Shown here: piece after piece, positions 51,067 through 59,786 of the stretch
Numbering within the stretch: position 1 is the first letter of the stretch
Layout of the letters: every line of letters starts with the position of its first letter
Assembly: GCF_007474605.1 (NCBI RefSeq)
Contig: NZ_VHKL01000002.1
Location: 124,001-188,000, forward strand
Reading direction: 5' to 3'
Source: Rhodoligotrophos appendicifer
GTDB taxonomy: Bacteria; Pseudomonadota; Alphaproteobacteria; Rhizobiales; Im1
Length of the DNA: 64,000 nucleotides
The notes under the pieces: generated by a model
The model's input: only the letters and a program-made list of their open reading frames with translations
Told to the model about the DNA's origin: nothing
The model's database searches: none
Made by a program: the position numbers and the translations under genes

Positions 51067-53232
51067 TCAGTGGCGAGACTTCACCTCGCGGCGACGGCCG
51101 TGAAGGATCCACTCCGTGTAGCCGTTCGGCTGTGCTGCTCCTTTGAAGACGAGGTCGCAGGCACCCTGGAACGCGGGGCCGTCGAAGCCCGGCGCCATGG
51201 GGCGATAGAGCGGATCCCCAGCGTTCTGGCGGTCGACGATTTCGGCCATGCGACGCAAGGTGCTCATGACCTGGTCCTCAGAGACGATGCCGTGGCGCAG
51301 CCAGTTGGCGATATGCTGGCTCGAGATGCGCAAGGTGGCGCGATCCTCCATGAGGCCGACATCGTGGATGTCGGGCACCTTGGAGCAGCCGACGCCCTGA
51401 TCCACCCAGCGGACGACATAGCCGAGGATGCCCTGGCAGTTGTTGTCGAGCTCCTGCTGGACCGCCTCGGGCGCCCAGTTGGACTGCGAAACAGGAATGG
51501 TCAGGATATCGGCCAGTTTCGCCGGGGGGCGCTGGCGAAGCTCCGCCTGCCGCGCCTGGACATCGATCTCGTGATAGTGCAGCGCATGGAGGGTCGCTGC
51601 CGTGGGAGACGGCACCCAGGCGGTGTTCGCCCCCGCCTTGGGATGCCCCGACTTCTGCTCCAGCATGTCCGCCATGCGGTCGGGCGCGGCCCACATCCCC
51701 TTGCCGATCTGCGCCTTGCCGGGCAGTCCACAGGCCAAGCCGACGTCGACATTGTTGTCCTCATAGGCCTTGATCCAGGCCGTCGACTTCATGTCGTTCT
51801 TGCGGATCATGGGGCCGGCCTCCATGGAGGTGTGGATCTCGTCGCCGGTGCGATCCAGGAAGCCGGTGTTGATGAACATGATGCGGTGGGCGGCGGCGCG
51901 GATGCAGGCCTTCAGATTGACCGTGGTGCGCCGCTCCTCGTCCATGATGCCCATTTTCAGGGTGTTGCGGGACAGGCCGAGCAGGTCCTCGACGGCGGCG
52001 AACAGGTCGCTTGCAAACACCACCTCGTCAGGGCCGTGCATTTTCGGTTTGACGATATAGACCGAGCCGGACCGGCTGTTGCGGATCGGGCCTGCGCTGC
52101 GCAGATCATGCAGGGCGATGAGGGAGGTGAAGGCGGCATCGAGGATGGTTTCAGGCACCTCACGTCCGGCTTCATCCAGGACCGCGTCCGTGAACATGTG
52201 ATGGCCGACATTGCGGACAAGCATGAGGCTGCGTCCATGGAGGCGGAGTTCTCCTCCTGCCGGCGCGTGATAGATGCGGTCAGGGTTCAGCCGCCGCTCC
52301 ACCGTGCGGCCGCCCTTGTCGAAGCTTTCCACGAGATCGCCCTTCATCAGGCCGAGCCAGGTGCGATAGATCTGGACCTTGTCGTCGGCATCGACGGCAG
52401 CCACGCTGTCCTCGAGGTCCATGATGGTGGAGACGGCCGATTCGAGAATGACATCGGCGATGCCGGCCGCATCGTCGGCGCCAATCGGATGGGTGCGGTC
52501 GATGCGGATGTCGACATGCAGGTTGTTGTGGCGGAGGAGGATTGCCGTGGGCGCGGCTGCATCGCCCTGGTAGCCGACAAACCGGGACGGATCGGCAAGG
52601 GCGGTCTCGGAGCCGTCGGTGAGGCTGACGACCAAAGCGCCGGCTCGAACAGCATAAGCGGCGGCGTCGCCGTGGCTGCCCTTCGCGAGGGGGGCCGCCT
52701 GGTCAAGAAATTCACGGGCGCGCGCCACCACCTTGGCGCCGCGCGCCTTGTCGTAACCGCCGGCCCGACCAGCGTCGGCGTCCTGGGGGATGGCATCGGT
52801 GCCGTAGAGGGCGTCATAGAGGCTGCCCCAGCGGGCATTGGCGGCGTTCAGGGCATAGCGCGAGTTGGAGACGGGGACCACGAGCTGCGGGCCCGCGATA
52901 TGGGCGATTTCATCATCGACGTTGGAGGTCGCCACGGCAAAGTCGCGAGGCTCCGGCAGGACATAGCCGATGTCGCGCAGGAAGCGGCCATAGTCTTCCG
53001 CGTCGAAAGGCTTGCCGGATTGCGCTCGGTGATAGTCATCGATCTCGGCCTGGAGCGTGTCGCGCCGCGCCAGCAATTCGGCGTTGCGCGCAGCGAATAC
53101 ACGGATGATGTCGGCCAAGCCGGTCCAGAACGCATCCGCTGCGAGGCCGGTGCCAGGCAAAGCCTCGCCTTCAGCAAATTGCTGCAGAACCTCGGCAATC
53201 TTCAGCCCCGCCCGATCTACATGAGTCATCAT
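51067..53232 (-). CDS. glcB: Malate synthase G
   Basis: A 721-residue malate synthase G, the usual length. It shows [63 protein letters not shown] and the catalytic-base region [24 protein letters not shown]. It condenses glyoxylate with acetyl-CoA to malate. No isocitrate lyase or glycolate oxidase gene is present, so here it may consume glyoxylate from a local catabolic route. It is transcribed divergently from the IclR gene at 53462, a frequent arrangement for regulation of glyoxylate genes. Confidence 0.97.
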   Translation of the reverse strand: MMTHVDRAGLKIAEVLQQFAEGEALPGTGLAADAFWTGLADIIRVFAARNAELLARRDTLQAEIDDYHRAQSGKPFDAEDYGRFLRDIGYVLPEPRDFAVATSNVDDEIAHIAGPQLVVPVSNSRYALNAANARWGSLYDALYGTDAIPQDADAGRAGGYDKARGAKVVARAREFLDQAAPLAKGSHGDAAAYAVRAGALVVSLTDGSETALADPSRFVGYQGDAAAPTAILLRHNNLHVDIRIDRTHPIGADDAAGIADVILESAVSTIMDLEDSVAAVDADDKVQIYRTWLGLMKGDLVESFDKGGRTVERRLNPDRIYHAPAGGELRLHGRSLMLVRNVGHHMFTDAVLDEAGREVPETILDAAFTSLIALHDLRSAGPIRNSRSGSVYIVKPKMHGPDEVVFASDLFAAVEDLLGLSRNTLKMGIMDEERRTTVNLKACIRAAAHRIMFINTGFLDRTGDEIHTSMEAGPMIRKNDMKSTAWIKAYEDNNVDVGLACGLPGKAQIGKGMWAAPDRMADMLEQKSGHPKAGANTAWVPSPTAATLHALHYHEIDVQARQAELRQRPPAKLADILTIPVSQSNWAPEAVQQELDNNCQGILGYVVRWVDQGVGCSKVPDIHDVGLMEDRATLRISSQHIANWLRHGIVSEDQVMSTLRRMAEIVDRQNAGDPLYRPMAPGFDGPAFQGACDLVFKGAAQPNGYTEWILHGRRREVKSRH

Positions 53233-53461
53233 CTCTCCCGCCTATCCGAACAGCCTGCCCCGCCATCATCTGTTCTTCTCGGGGCGCGGCATGTGTTATG
53301 GCAAAAAGAGGCCGTTCCGTCAGACTGTTTTTCCTCGCAGGCGGTATTTTTCCGCCTTCACCGCCGCTTATCGCATTTTGACACTGTTGAATTGACATGC
53401 GATTCCCTGATAGCAACAAAGCCCGTGCTGCGCGCCGCAGCCGCTGCAGAAAGAAGTCAAG
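53233..53461. promoter_or_regulatory. Divergent gap between malate synthase G and IclR
   Basis: This 229-base gap must contain both promoters. I see two TTGACA -35-like hexamers reading + (53378-53383 and 53392-53397), neither with a well-spaced -10. CGCTTATCG (53365-53373) also occurs in the gap upstream of the SDR gene at 61691, which may reflect a shared IclR-type site. No additional gene is visible. Confidence 0.35.
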
Positions 53462-54247
53462 ATGAGCGTCCTGCAACTGGGCACTCTGGAAAAAGCCAAC
53501 AAAATCCTCGACCTGTACAACGACAATGCCGAAAGCTTCACATTCTCGGAAATCGTCGAGAAGACGGGGCTGGAAAAGGGGTCGGTGCAAAGGCTGCTGT
53601 TCACGCTGCAGCATCTCGGACTGCTGAGGCGGCATCAGCGATACAAGCGATACAGCCTCTCGCCGCGGTTCATCTCCTACGCCGTCTCATTTCTGCAGGC
53701 GGACCCGCTCATGGCGCAGGCGATGAAGCATCTCGAACCCCTGGCGCGGCAGACGACGCAGAATGTCAGCATCACGCTGATGGACGGGGTGCATGTCTTC
53801 TACCTCAGCCGGATCCCCAACCTGGTCAGCCATGATTTCGCGCTGCTGCCGGTACGCCGCTATGCCTATTGCACGGCCGGCGGACGCGCCATCATGTCCC
53901 GTCTGGCGGAGGATGACGTGGAGCGGATGCTCGCCCATTCGCCGCTGCGGAAGCTCACGAACCAGACCATCATCGACGTTGACGAGCTGAGGCGCATCAT
54001 CGCCGTCGCCCGGGAGGAGGGGGTCGCCTGGCAGGATGGCGAGGTGCTGGAGATGGAGCTCGGTGTCGCAGCCCCCGTGCTGGGAGACGGGGACGTGCCG
54101 GTGGCGGCAGTCACCATCTCCGTGGACAAAGAGCGCTACACCATCGAGGCGGCGCTGGAAAAGTTCGGCCCGATGGTCCGGGCGGCCGCGCACGACATGT
54201 CCAATCCGGGACTTTCCGCCGGACGCTTCCCCCCGTCCTGGGGATGA
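53462..54247 (+). CDS. IclR family transcriptional regulator
   Basis: A 261-residue IclR protein: winged helix at residues 7-65 (LEKANKILDLYNDN, KTGLEKGSVQRLLFTLQHLGLL) and effector domain with ITLMDGVHVFYLSRIP, YAYCTAGGRAIMSRL and VAAPVLGDGDVPVAAVTIS. IclR-type proteins respond to small acids and control catabolic operons. Divergent from malate synthase G and convergent with a flavin monooxygenase gene, it probably regulates the 53-63 kb module; candidate sites are described at 55360 and 61737. Confidence 0.9.
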   Translation: MSVLQLGTLEKANKILDLYNDNAESFTFSEIVEKTGLEKGSVQRLLFTLQHLGLLRRHQRYKRYSLSPRFISYAVSFLQADPLMAQAMKHLEPLARQTTQNVSITLMDGVHVFYLSRIPNLVSHDFALLPVRRYAYCTAGGRAIMSRLAEDDVERMLAHSPLRKLTNQTIIDVDELRRIIAVAREEGVAWQDGEVLEMELGVAAPVLGDGDVPVAAVTISVDKERYTIEAALEKFGPMVRAAAHDMSNPGLSAGRFPPSWG

Positions 54248-54258
54248 GCCCAGGCTCA
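54245..54258. terminator. Palindrome joining two convergent stop codons
   Basis: TGAGCC-CA-GGCTCA is a perfect palindrome whose two ends contain the IclR stop (TGA, 54245-54247) and the stop of the - strand monooxygenase (54256-54258). It is short (6-base stem, 2-base loop) and may be too tight for a stable hairpin, but it marks the meeting point of two converging genes. Confidence 0.3.
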
Positions 54259-55323
54259 GGCGACCTGCTGGACAGGGGCCGCCGTTTCCTCCCGCAAGGC
54301 TTTCTCGACCAGCGGGACGACGTCCCGACCGAAGCGCTCCATGGACCGTAGAGCAGCCTTGGCCTCGATCCCCGCCGGCCACATGAAGCAGCTCAGATCG
54401 GTGATGCCATTGGTGCGGATCTCGTTCACCAGCCGCTCGGCCACGACTTCCGGTGCACCGATCGGGACGCTGGCCTGGATGGTGGCCAGGGATGGCTCTC
54501 CCTCGACCGGGAGGTCCTCGATGACATGGCCATTCAGGGTCTGGGCTCCGACCCGCATATGGCCTGCGCAACGGCCGGCATAGCGAATCCCGGCGGCCAC
54601 GCGTTCCAGCTCCGAACGGTCTTCGGACACATAGACATAGCGTTGCGCGGCGAAGGGGCGACCGGCGAGGCTGTGGCCGGCTTCAGCGTATTTCTCGCCC
54701 ACGAAATCATGCATCTTGGTCAGGGCGGCCGTATCGCCCCAGCCGACCGTGATGAAGGGAACAGCTCCCGTCGCCACGGCATGATCGATGATCTCGGGCG
54801 ACCAGGACACGAAGAAGGTGTCGAGACGGCGCGGCTTATACAGCGAGATGGCCTGGGGAACGGCAGGCAGAGTGTAGAACTTGCCGGAGAATTCGAAACG
54901 GTTCTCGTGCACGGCCTGATCGACGATCCGCCAGATCTCCAGCATGCGCTCCTGGCGTTCGGAGAGGTCAGCGCCGAAGGCGTCGAACTCGAACCGCTGA
55001 TAGCCGGAGCCGAGACCAAGAACGGCCCGGCCTTCGCTCAGTTGATCGAGCAGCGCCACTTCCTCGGCCAGGCGGATGGGATTGTAGAGGGGGGCCACGA
55101 TCACCGCGGGGCCCAAGCGGATCTTGTTCGTCTCCCGGGCTGCCGCCGCCGCCATCATCAAGGGCGAGGGACAGAGGCTGTAATTGGAGAAATGATGCTC
55201 GGCAAACCAAGCGATGTCGAAGCCGATCTCTTCCGCGAGGCGGGTGCAGTCGAGGGCGCCGCGATAGACGTCCCGCTGATCCAGGTTCCACTGGTTCATG
55301 AGATTGAAGAGGCCGAACCGCAT
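54256..55323 (-). CDS. LLM class flavin-dependent oxidoreductase
   Basis: A 355-residue bacterial luciferase-like protein starting at ATG 55323 with AAAGGAG upstream. MRFGLFNLMNQWN, FDIAWFAEHHFSNYSLCPSPLMMAAAAA and VALLDQLSEGRAVLGLGSGYQ are characteristic of the family, which uses reduced FMN or F420. FMN-dependent monooxygenases of this kind can attack thioethers, sulfonates, amines and small rings. It probably oxygenates a substrate imported by the Pot-like ABC system. The reductase partner is not evident. Confidence 0.85.
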   Translation of the reverse strand: MRFGLFNLMNQWNLDQRDVYRGALDCTRLAEEIGFDIAWFAEHHFSNYSLCPSPLMMAAAAARETNKIRLGPAVIVAPLYNPIRLAEEVALLDQLSEGRAVLGLGSGYQRFEFDAFGADLSERQERMLEIWRIVDQAVHENRFEFSGKFYTLPAVPQAISLYKPRRLDTFFVSWSPEIIDHAVATGAVPFITVGWGDTAALTKMHDFVGEKYAEAGHSLAGRPFAAQRYVYVSEDRSELERVAAGIRYAGRCAGHMRVGAQTLNGHVIEDLPVEGEPSLATIQASVPIGAPEVVAERLVNEIRTNGITDLSCFMWPAGIEAKAALRSMERFGRDVVPLVEKALREETAAPVQQVA

Positions 55324-55359
55324 CGATCGCTCCTTTATCGGAATGAGGTCCTCAGTATC

Positions 55360-55375
55360 GCTATTCAATAATAGC
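55360..55375. promoter_or_regulatory. Candidate IclR-type operator upstream of the LLM oxidoreductase
   Basis: GCTAT-TCAATA-ATAGC is a perfect 5+5 inverted repeat whose core TATTCAATAAT (55362-55372) differs by one base from TATTCGATAAT at 61737-61747. Each lies about 40-46 bases upstream of a - strand start. The core resembles sites of IclR proteins such as PcaR/PcaU (TTCGATAA). The IclR gene at 53462 is the likely regulator. Confidence 0.45.
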
Positions 55376-55404
55376 CTGTCAACCGGCAGGAGACGTCGCT
55401 GGAC

Positions 55405-56163
55405 TCAGATGCCGACGATCGTCTCGCCACCGTTCGGGCTGATGGTCTGGCCGGTGATGAAATCAGATCTCGGCGAGGCCAGGAACGCGACGGTGTAGGA
55501 AAGCTCGCGTGGTTCGGCGTAGCGCGCCAGGGGGACGCGGGACATTTTCGCGGCCATCTTCTTCTCGGCATCGGGCTGGGAGAGGACCATCTCGGTCACC
55601 ACGCCGCCGGGCGCCACCGCGTTCACATGGATGTTCCAGGGTGCAAGCTCGACGGCCCAGGCCTTCGTGAGGCCGAGAAGGGCCGCCTTGGCACCGCAAT
55701 AGGGCGAGGCATAGTGATGGCCGACCATGCCCCAGATCGAGGAGATGTTGATGATCTTGCCGCTGCGCTGCTGCTTCATGGTGGGGATCACCGCCTTGCC
55801 AGCGAAGAACGAGCCGCGCACATGGACGCCGAACGTGCGATCGAAATCCTCCTCGGTCGTCTCCTCCAGCAGGGGCTCGCCGCCGATGCCGGCATTGTTG
55901 ACGAGGATATCGACGCGACCATAGCGCTGGATCGCCTTGTGCAGTTCGGCCATCAGCGTGTCGGTGTCGGCGACGTCGCAGGCAATGGCGACGGCCTCAC
56001 CGCCCTTCTCACGCACCAGCGCCGCCGTCTCCTCGGCACGATCGCCGACAATGTCCTGAGCCACGATGATGGCCCCGCGCTCCGCCATCAACTGGGCATG
56101 CGCCCGGCCCATGCCTGCGCCAGCGCCCGTGATGATGGCCACTTTCTTGTCCAACTCGCCCAT
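55405..56163 (-). CDS. Short-chain dehydrogenase/reductase (SDR)
   Basis: A 252-residue classical SDR. NAD(P) motif ITGAGAGMGRAH (residues 11-22), NNAG near 89-92, and catalytic Ser141/142, Tyr155 and Lys159 (YCGAK). It oxidises or reduces a hydroxyl or keto group. It is one of three SDRs in this module and is closest to the one at 56181; the two adjacent genes may be duplicates with different substrates. It lies 82 bases downstream of the LLM gene on the same strand. Confidence 0.9.
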   Translation of the reverse strand: MGELDKKVAIITGAGAGMGRAHAQLMAERGAIIVAQDIVGDRAEETAALVREKGGEAVAIACDVADTDTLMAELHKAIQRYGRVDILVNNAGIGGEPLLEETTEEDFDRTFGVHVRGSFFAGKAVIPTMKQQRSGKIINISSIWGMVGHHYASPYCGAKAALLGLTKAWAVELAPWNIHVNAVAPGGVVTEMVLSQPDAEKKMAAKMSRVPLARYAEPRELSYTVAFLASPRSDFITGQTISPNGGETIVGI

Positions 56164-56180
56164 GATCGTCCCCTAAACTC

Positions 56181-56936
56181 TCAAACGCCGATGATGGTCT
56201 TGCCACCATTCGGACTGATGACCTGGCCAGTGATGAAGGATGCCTCGTCGCTCGCCAGAAAGGCGACCGTCTCGGAGATCTCCTCGGGTTGAGCCCAGCG
56301 GCCCAAGGGCACCTTGCGCTCCTCTTCGCGCACCCCCTCCTCGCCGAGATTGTCGATGACCATCTGGCTCCAGACACCGCCAGGGGCGATGGCGTTCACC
56401 GTGATGTTGGAGGGGGCCAGTTCCTTCGCCCAGGCCTTCGTCAACCCGAGGATGGCGCCCTTGGCGCTGATATAGTCGGAGGCCATGTTGTGTCCGGCCT
56501 GAGCCCAGCGAGAGGAGACGTTGATCACACGCCCCCAACGGCGCTGCTTCATGGAGGGAGCGGCGGCGCGGGTGCAGAAGAAGGTGCCTTTGACATGGAT
56601 GTTGATCATCCGGTCGAAGTCTGCCCGTTCGATGTCTTCAATCACTTTGTCGAGGCCGAAGCCGGCATTGTTGACGAGGATGTCGATACCGCCGAAACGG
56701 GAGGTGACGTCGGCGGCCATGCGATCGATCTCGGCCACGCTCGAGATGTCGAAGACATAAGACGCCACCGTTCCGTTTGCGGCCTTGACCTGGGATTCGG
56801 TCTCGGCCAGCCCCTTGGGGTTGATGTCCTGGATGACGACGGTGGCCCCGCGCGCGGCGAAATGCTTGGCATGGGCGCGGCCCATGCCGGACCCCGCTCC
56901 CGTGATGACGACAGTTTTTCCGGCAAACGAATCCAT
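56181..56936 (-). CDS. Short-chain dehydrogenase/reductase (SDR)
   Basis: A 251-residue classical SDR with ITGAGSGMGRAH, NNAG near 89-92, and catalytic Ser141/142, Tyr155 and Lys159 (YISAK). Strong local similarity to the neighbour at 55405 (same lengths and residue numbering) points to tandem duplication. It is located 3 bases downstream of the ABC ATPase gene, so it is in the importer operon. Confidence 0.9.
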   Translation of the reverse strand: MDSFAGKTVVITGAGSGMGRAHAKHFAARGATVVIQDINPKGLAETESQVKAANGTVASYVFDISSVAEIDRMAADVTSRFGGIDILVNNAGFGLDKVIEDIERADFDRMINIHVKGTFFCTRAAAPSMKQRRWGRVINVSSRWAQAGHNMASDYISAKGAILGLTKAWAKELAPSNITVNAIAPGGVWSQMVIDNLGEEGVREEERKVPLGRWAQPEEISETVAFLASDEASFITGQVISPNGGKTIIGV

Positions 56937-56939
56937 GGG

Positions 56940-58070
56940 CTACTTTCCTTCGACCAATAAGGTGTCGCGGCGACTCCAGCCGATCTTCACCGGCTCCCCC
57001 GGCTGCATCAGGAGAATATCAGGGTGGGAGGGAATCCGCGCCGTGATGAGGTGTCCGGTGCCGTCCAGGCGAATGCGATAGCGCACGCTGCCGGTGGTGT
57101 AGACTGTATCTTCGATCCTGCCCCCGAAGCTGTTGTCCAGCGTGGTGGCGGCCTCTCCGATCACGACACTTTCGGGCCGAATGCACAGCGCTTCGCCACG
57201 ACCGCTGGCGGACATGGCGGCGACGGTCGGCCCGTCGGTGATCTGCACCGTCACCTGGCCGTCGGCAGCGCTTTGGACATCCTTCACGGGAAGCAAGGTC
57301 GCCTCGCCAAGGAAGCTCGCCACGAAGACCGTTTCGGGCCGCTCGTAGAGCGTACGCGGCGAGCCGATCTGCTCGATGGCGCCGTTGCGCATTATGGCGA
57401 TGCGATCGGCCATGAAGGCGGCCTCATGCTGGTCGTGGGTCACGTAGATGACCGTCGCGCCCAAGGCATGCTGGAAGTTCTTGATCTCCTCCTGCATCTC
57501 CTCGCGCAGGTTCTTGTCGAGCGCACCCAAGGGCTCGTCCATGAGCAGGAGCAGCGGATCATAGACGGCGGCACGGGCGAGCGCCACGCGCTGCTGCTGG
57601 CCTCCGGACAGTTCCGAAGGCCGCCGGCCGCCGAGACCCTCGAGCCGAACCATGGCAAGGACGCTGTCGACCTTCTCGGCAATCTCAGCCTTGGAGCGAC
57701 GCCGCATCCGCAGGGGAAAGCCGATATTCTCGGCCACGGTCATATGCGGGAACAGGGCATAGTTCTGGAACACCATGCCGAAATTGCGATGATAGGGGGC
57801 GGTGGAGACGACGTCCACGCCGTCGACGGCGATGGAGCCGTCGCTGGGCGTGACGAAGCCCGCGGTGATGCCGAGGAGGGTCGACTTGCCCGAGCCGCTC
57901 GGTCCGATGATGGCGAAGAACTCGCCGGCTTCGATCCTCAGGGACGTCGGTTGCAAGGCGCAAAGGGAGCCATAGCTCTTCGTGACGCTCTGGAACTCGA
58001 CGACGGCGCCGGTGCGTTTTGAGTGCGGCGAGACCAGTCCCTCCCTTTCCGTGTTCGTCAAAGACGTCAT
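56940..58070 (-). CDS. ABC transporter ATP-binding protein (PotA type)
   Basis: A 376-residue ATPase. Walker A GPSGSGKST (56-64), Q-loop FQNYALFPHM, signature LSGGQQQRVALARA (154-167), Walker B LLLLMDEPLGALD (174-186), and a C-terminal TOBE domain. Length and TOBE fit importers of polyamine, Fe or organic substrates. The start at ATG 58070 overlaps the permease stop (58067). It drives the permease pair encoded immediately upstream. Confidence 0.93.
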   Translation of the reverse strand: MTSLTNTEREGLVSPHSKRTGAVVEFQSVTKSYGSLCALQPTSLRIEAGEFFAIIGPSGSGKSTLLGITAGFVTPSDGSIAVDGVDVVSTAPYHRNFGMVFQNYALFPHMTVAENIGFPLRMRRRSKAEIAEKVDSVLAMVRLEGLGGRRPSELSGGQQQRVALARAAVYDPLLLLMDEPLGALDKNLREEMQEEIKNFQHALGATVIYVTHDQHEAAFMADRIAIMRNGAIEQIGSPRTLYERPETVFVASFLGEATLLPVKDVQSAADGQVTVQITDGPTVAAMSASGRGEALCIRPESVVIGEAATTLDNSFGGRIEDTVYTTGSVRYRIRLDGTGHLITARIPSHPDILLMQPGEPVKIGWSRRDTLLVEGK

Positions 58071-58885
58071 TCGAATGCCGCCTTCTCTTTGCCGCGACCA
58101 TAGCGATTGACGATCGCGGCGGCTATGAGCAGCGAGATGGTGATGAGCAGCAGGACCACGGTCGCTGCGGCGATGACGGGGGTCATCTGATAATTCAGCT
58201 GCTCCCACAGCAGGCGCGGCACGGTGCGGGTGGCTGGGCTGGTGAGGAAGATCGCCAGGATCAACTCGTCGAAGGAGAAGGTGAAGGCGAAGATGAAGCC
58301 GACCACCATGCCGACCCGGATCATCGGGAAGGTGACGAAGCGGAACGTGTTCCAGGGATTGGCGCCGAGGGTCATGGCCGCCATCTCGTAAGTGGGCGCG
58401 TAGCTGCGCAATGATGCCGAGACGGTGATGAAGACCAGCGGCAGGCAGACCACCGTGTGGCCAAGCAGGATCGCGGGATAGCTGCCGATGATGCCGAGTT
58501 TCACCATGATCGGGAAGAGACCGATGGCGAGGACGATCTGCGGCAGAATCAGCGGCGCGAGCATGAGGGCCGACAGGGGCCTTCTGCCCCTCATGGAGCC
58601 GCGGACGAGGGCCAGCGCGGCGAGCGTGCCGAAGATGGTGGCGAGAAGGGCTGCGGGAACGCCGATCTTGATGCTGTTGAAGATGGCGATCCGGTAATCC
58701 GCGCTGCCGGCGAAAGCCTCGTACCATTGCAGCGACCAGCCAGGAGGCGGGAAGCTCAGGAAGGTGGCGCTGGAAAAGGAGAGCGGCACGATCACCAAAG
58801 TGGGAACGACGAGATAGACCAGGACCAGGACCGAAAAGGCCGTGATCCCTGCGCCGACGACGCGCCAATGGGCCGAGGTCGTCAT
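58067..58885 (-). CDS. ABC transporter permease (PotC type)
   Basis: A 272-residue membrane protein with six segments and the EAA loop (TLGANPWNTFRFVTFPMIRVGMVVG) that contacts the ATPase. The opening resembles PotC/YdcV. It pairs with the permease at 58882 to form the translocation channel. Start overlaps the upstream permease stop (ATGA at 58882-58885). Confidence 0.9.
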   Translation of the reverse strand: MTTSAHWRVVGAGITAFSVLVLVYLVVPTLVIVPLSFSSATFLSFPPPGWSLQWYEAFAGSADYRIAIFNSIKIGVPAALLATIFGTLAALALVRGSMRGRRPLSALMLAPLILPQIVLAIGLFPIMVKLGIIGSYPAILLGHTVVCLPLVFITVSASLRSYAPTYEMAAMTLGANPWNTFRFVTFPMIRVGMVVGFIFAFTFSFDELILAIFLTSPATRTVPRLLWEQLNYQMTPVIAAATVVLLLITISLLIAAAIVNRYGRGKEKAAFE

Positions 58886-59784
58886 GCGGTCTCTCCCGCG
58901 GGACGTCCGCCGCCGGTGCTGCGCAAGGCACGCTCATAGAGGATGAAGAGGGCGCAGGTGAGAATCAGCAGAATGGTGGCGAGGGCGGAGGCGAGCGGCC
59001 AGTTCAACAGACGGGAGGCCTGTTGCTCGATCAGCACCGCCACCATGGTTCGCTGGCCGCCCAAAAGGGCCGGCGTGATGTAGAAACCCAAGGAGGTGAT
59101 GAAGACCAGGACACAGCCGGCGCTGATGCCAGGCAGCGACAAGGGGAGATAGACGGACACGAACTGGCGCCAGGGATTGGCCCCCATCACCGAGGCCGCG
59201 CGCAGGAGATTGCCATCGATGCCACGCATGGCGCTCAGCAGCGGCAGGATCATGAACGGCAGCATGATGTGCATCATGGCGATCTGCATGCCGACGCCGT
59301 TGCTGACGAGGCGCAGGGGCTTTTCGATGAGGCCCAGATCCATGAAGGCCTCATTGAGAACGCCCCGCCGCTGGAGGATGACGATCCAGGCATAGGTGCG
59401 GATGACCGTGCTGGTCCAGAAGGGGATCAGAATCATGCCGAGGCATAAATGCAGGAGATTGCCGCGCAGGCGGCTCACCATGAAGGCGACGGGATAGCTC
59501 AGGATCAGCGCGCCGAGCGTGACCTGCAGCGCCACTTGGAATGTGTAGAGCAGGACCGAGACGGTGGCGCCATTGGTCACCACCTCCCGATATTGGGTCA
59601 GGCCAAGCGTGTCACCGGAGAGGCTTTGAATAAAAACGGTCGCCAGCGGCACGATAAAAAAAGCGGTCAGCAGCAGCAAAGGCGGCAGCAGCAGCAAGGC
59701 ATTGCCGCGGCTGGGCGACCAGGCACGACGCCGGAGGCGATGCGGCGGGGAGGCCGCCGCATCGGACTTCGGTACTGGCGGCAT
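58882..59784 (-). CDS. ABC transporter permease (PotB type)
   Basis: A 300-residue permease with an extended basic N-terminus and six membrane segments; the EAA loop is VMGANPWRQFVSVYLPLSLPG. The ATG at 59784 lies just after the binding-protein stop (59787-59789) and is preferred; GTG 59802 would overlap that gene without a ribosome-binding site. Belongs with the PotC-type subunit and ATPase. Confidence 0.9.
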   Translation of the reverse strand: MPPVPKSDAAASPPHRLRRRAWSPSRGNALLLLPPLLLLTAFFIVPLATVFIQSLSGDTLGLTQYREVVTNGATVSVLLYTFQVALQVTLGALILSYPVAFMVSRLRGNLLHLCLGMILIPFWTSTVIRTYAWIVILQRRGVLNEAFMDLGLIEKPLRLVSNGVGMQIAMMHIMLPFMILPLLSAMRGIDGNLLRAASVMGANPWRQFVSVYLPLSLPGISAGCVLVFITSLGFYITPALLGGQRTMVAVLIEQQASRLLNWPLASALATILLILTCALFILYERALRSTGGGRPAGETA

Positions 59785-59786
59785 CC

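Noticed and set aside
53378-53413. Sigma-70 promoter for IclR from TTGACA hexamers and TGATAG
   Set aside because: Spacing between hexamers is wrong (10 bases or over 20), so no confident promoter call.
51070-53835. 921-residue + strand open frame antisense to malate synthase G
   Set aside because: It is opposite a full-length, motif-complete glcB, shows composition typical of GC-rich shadow frames (Arg/Gly/Asp/His rich), and overlaps the IclR gene start.
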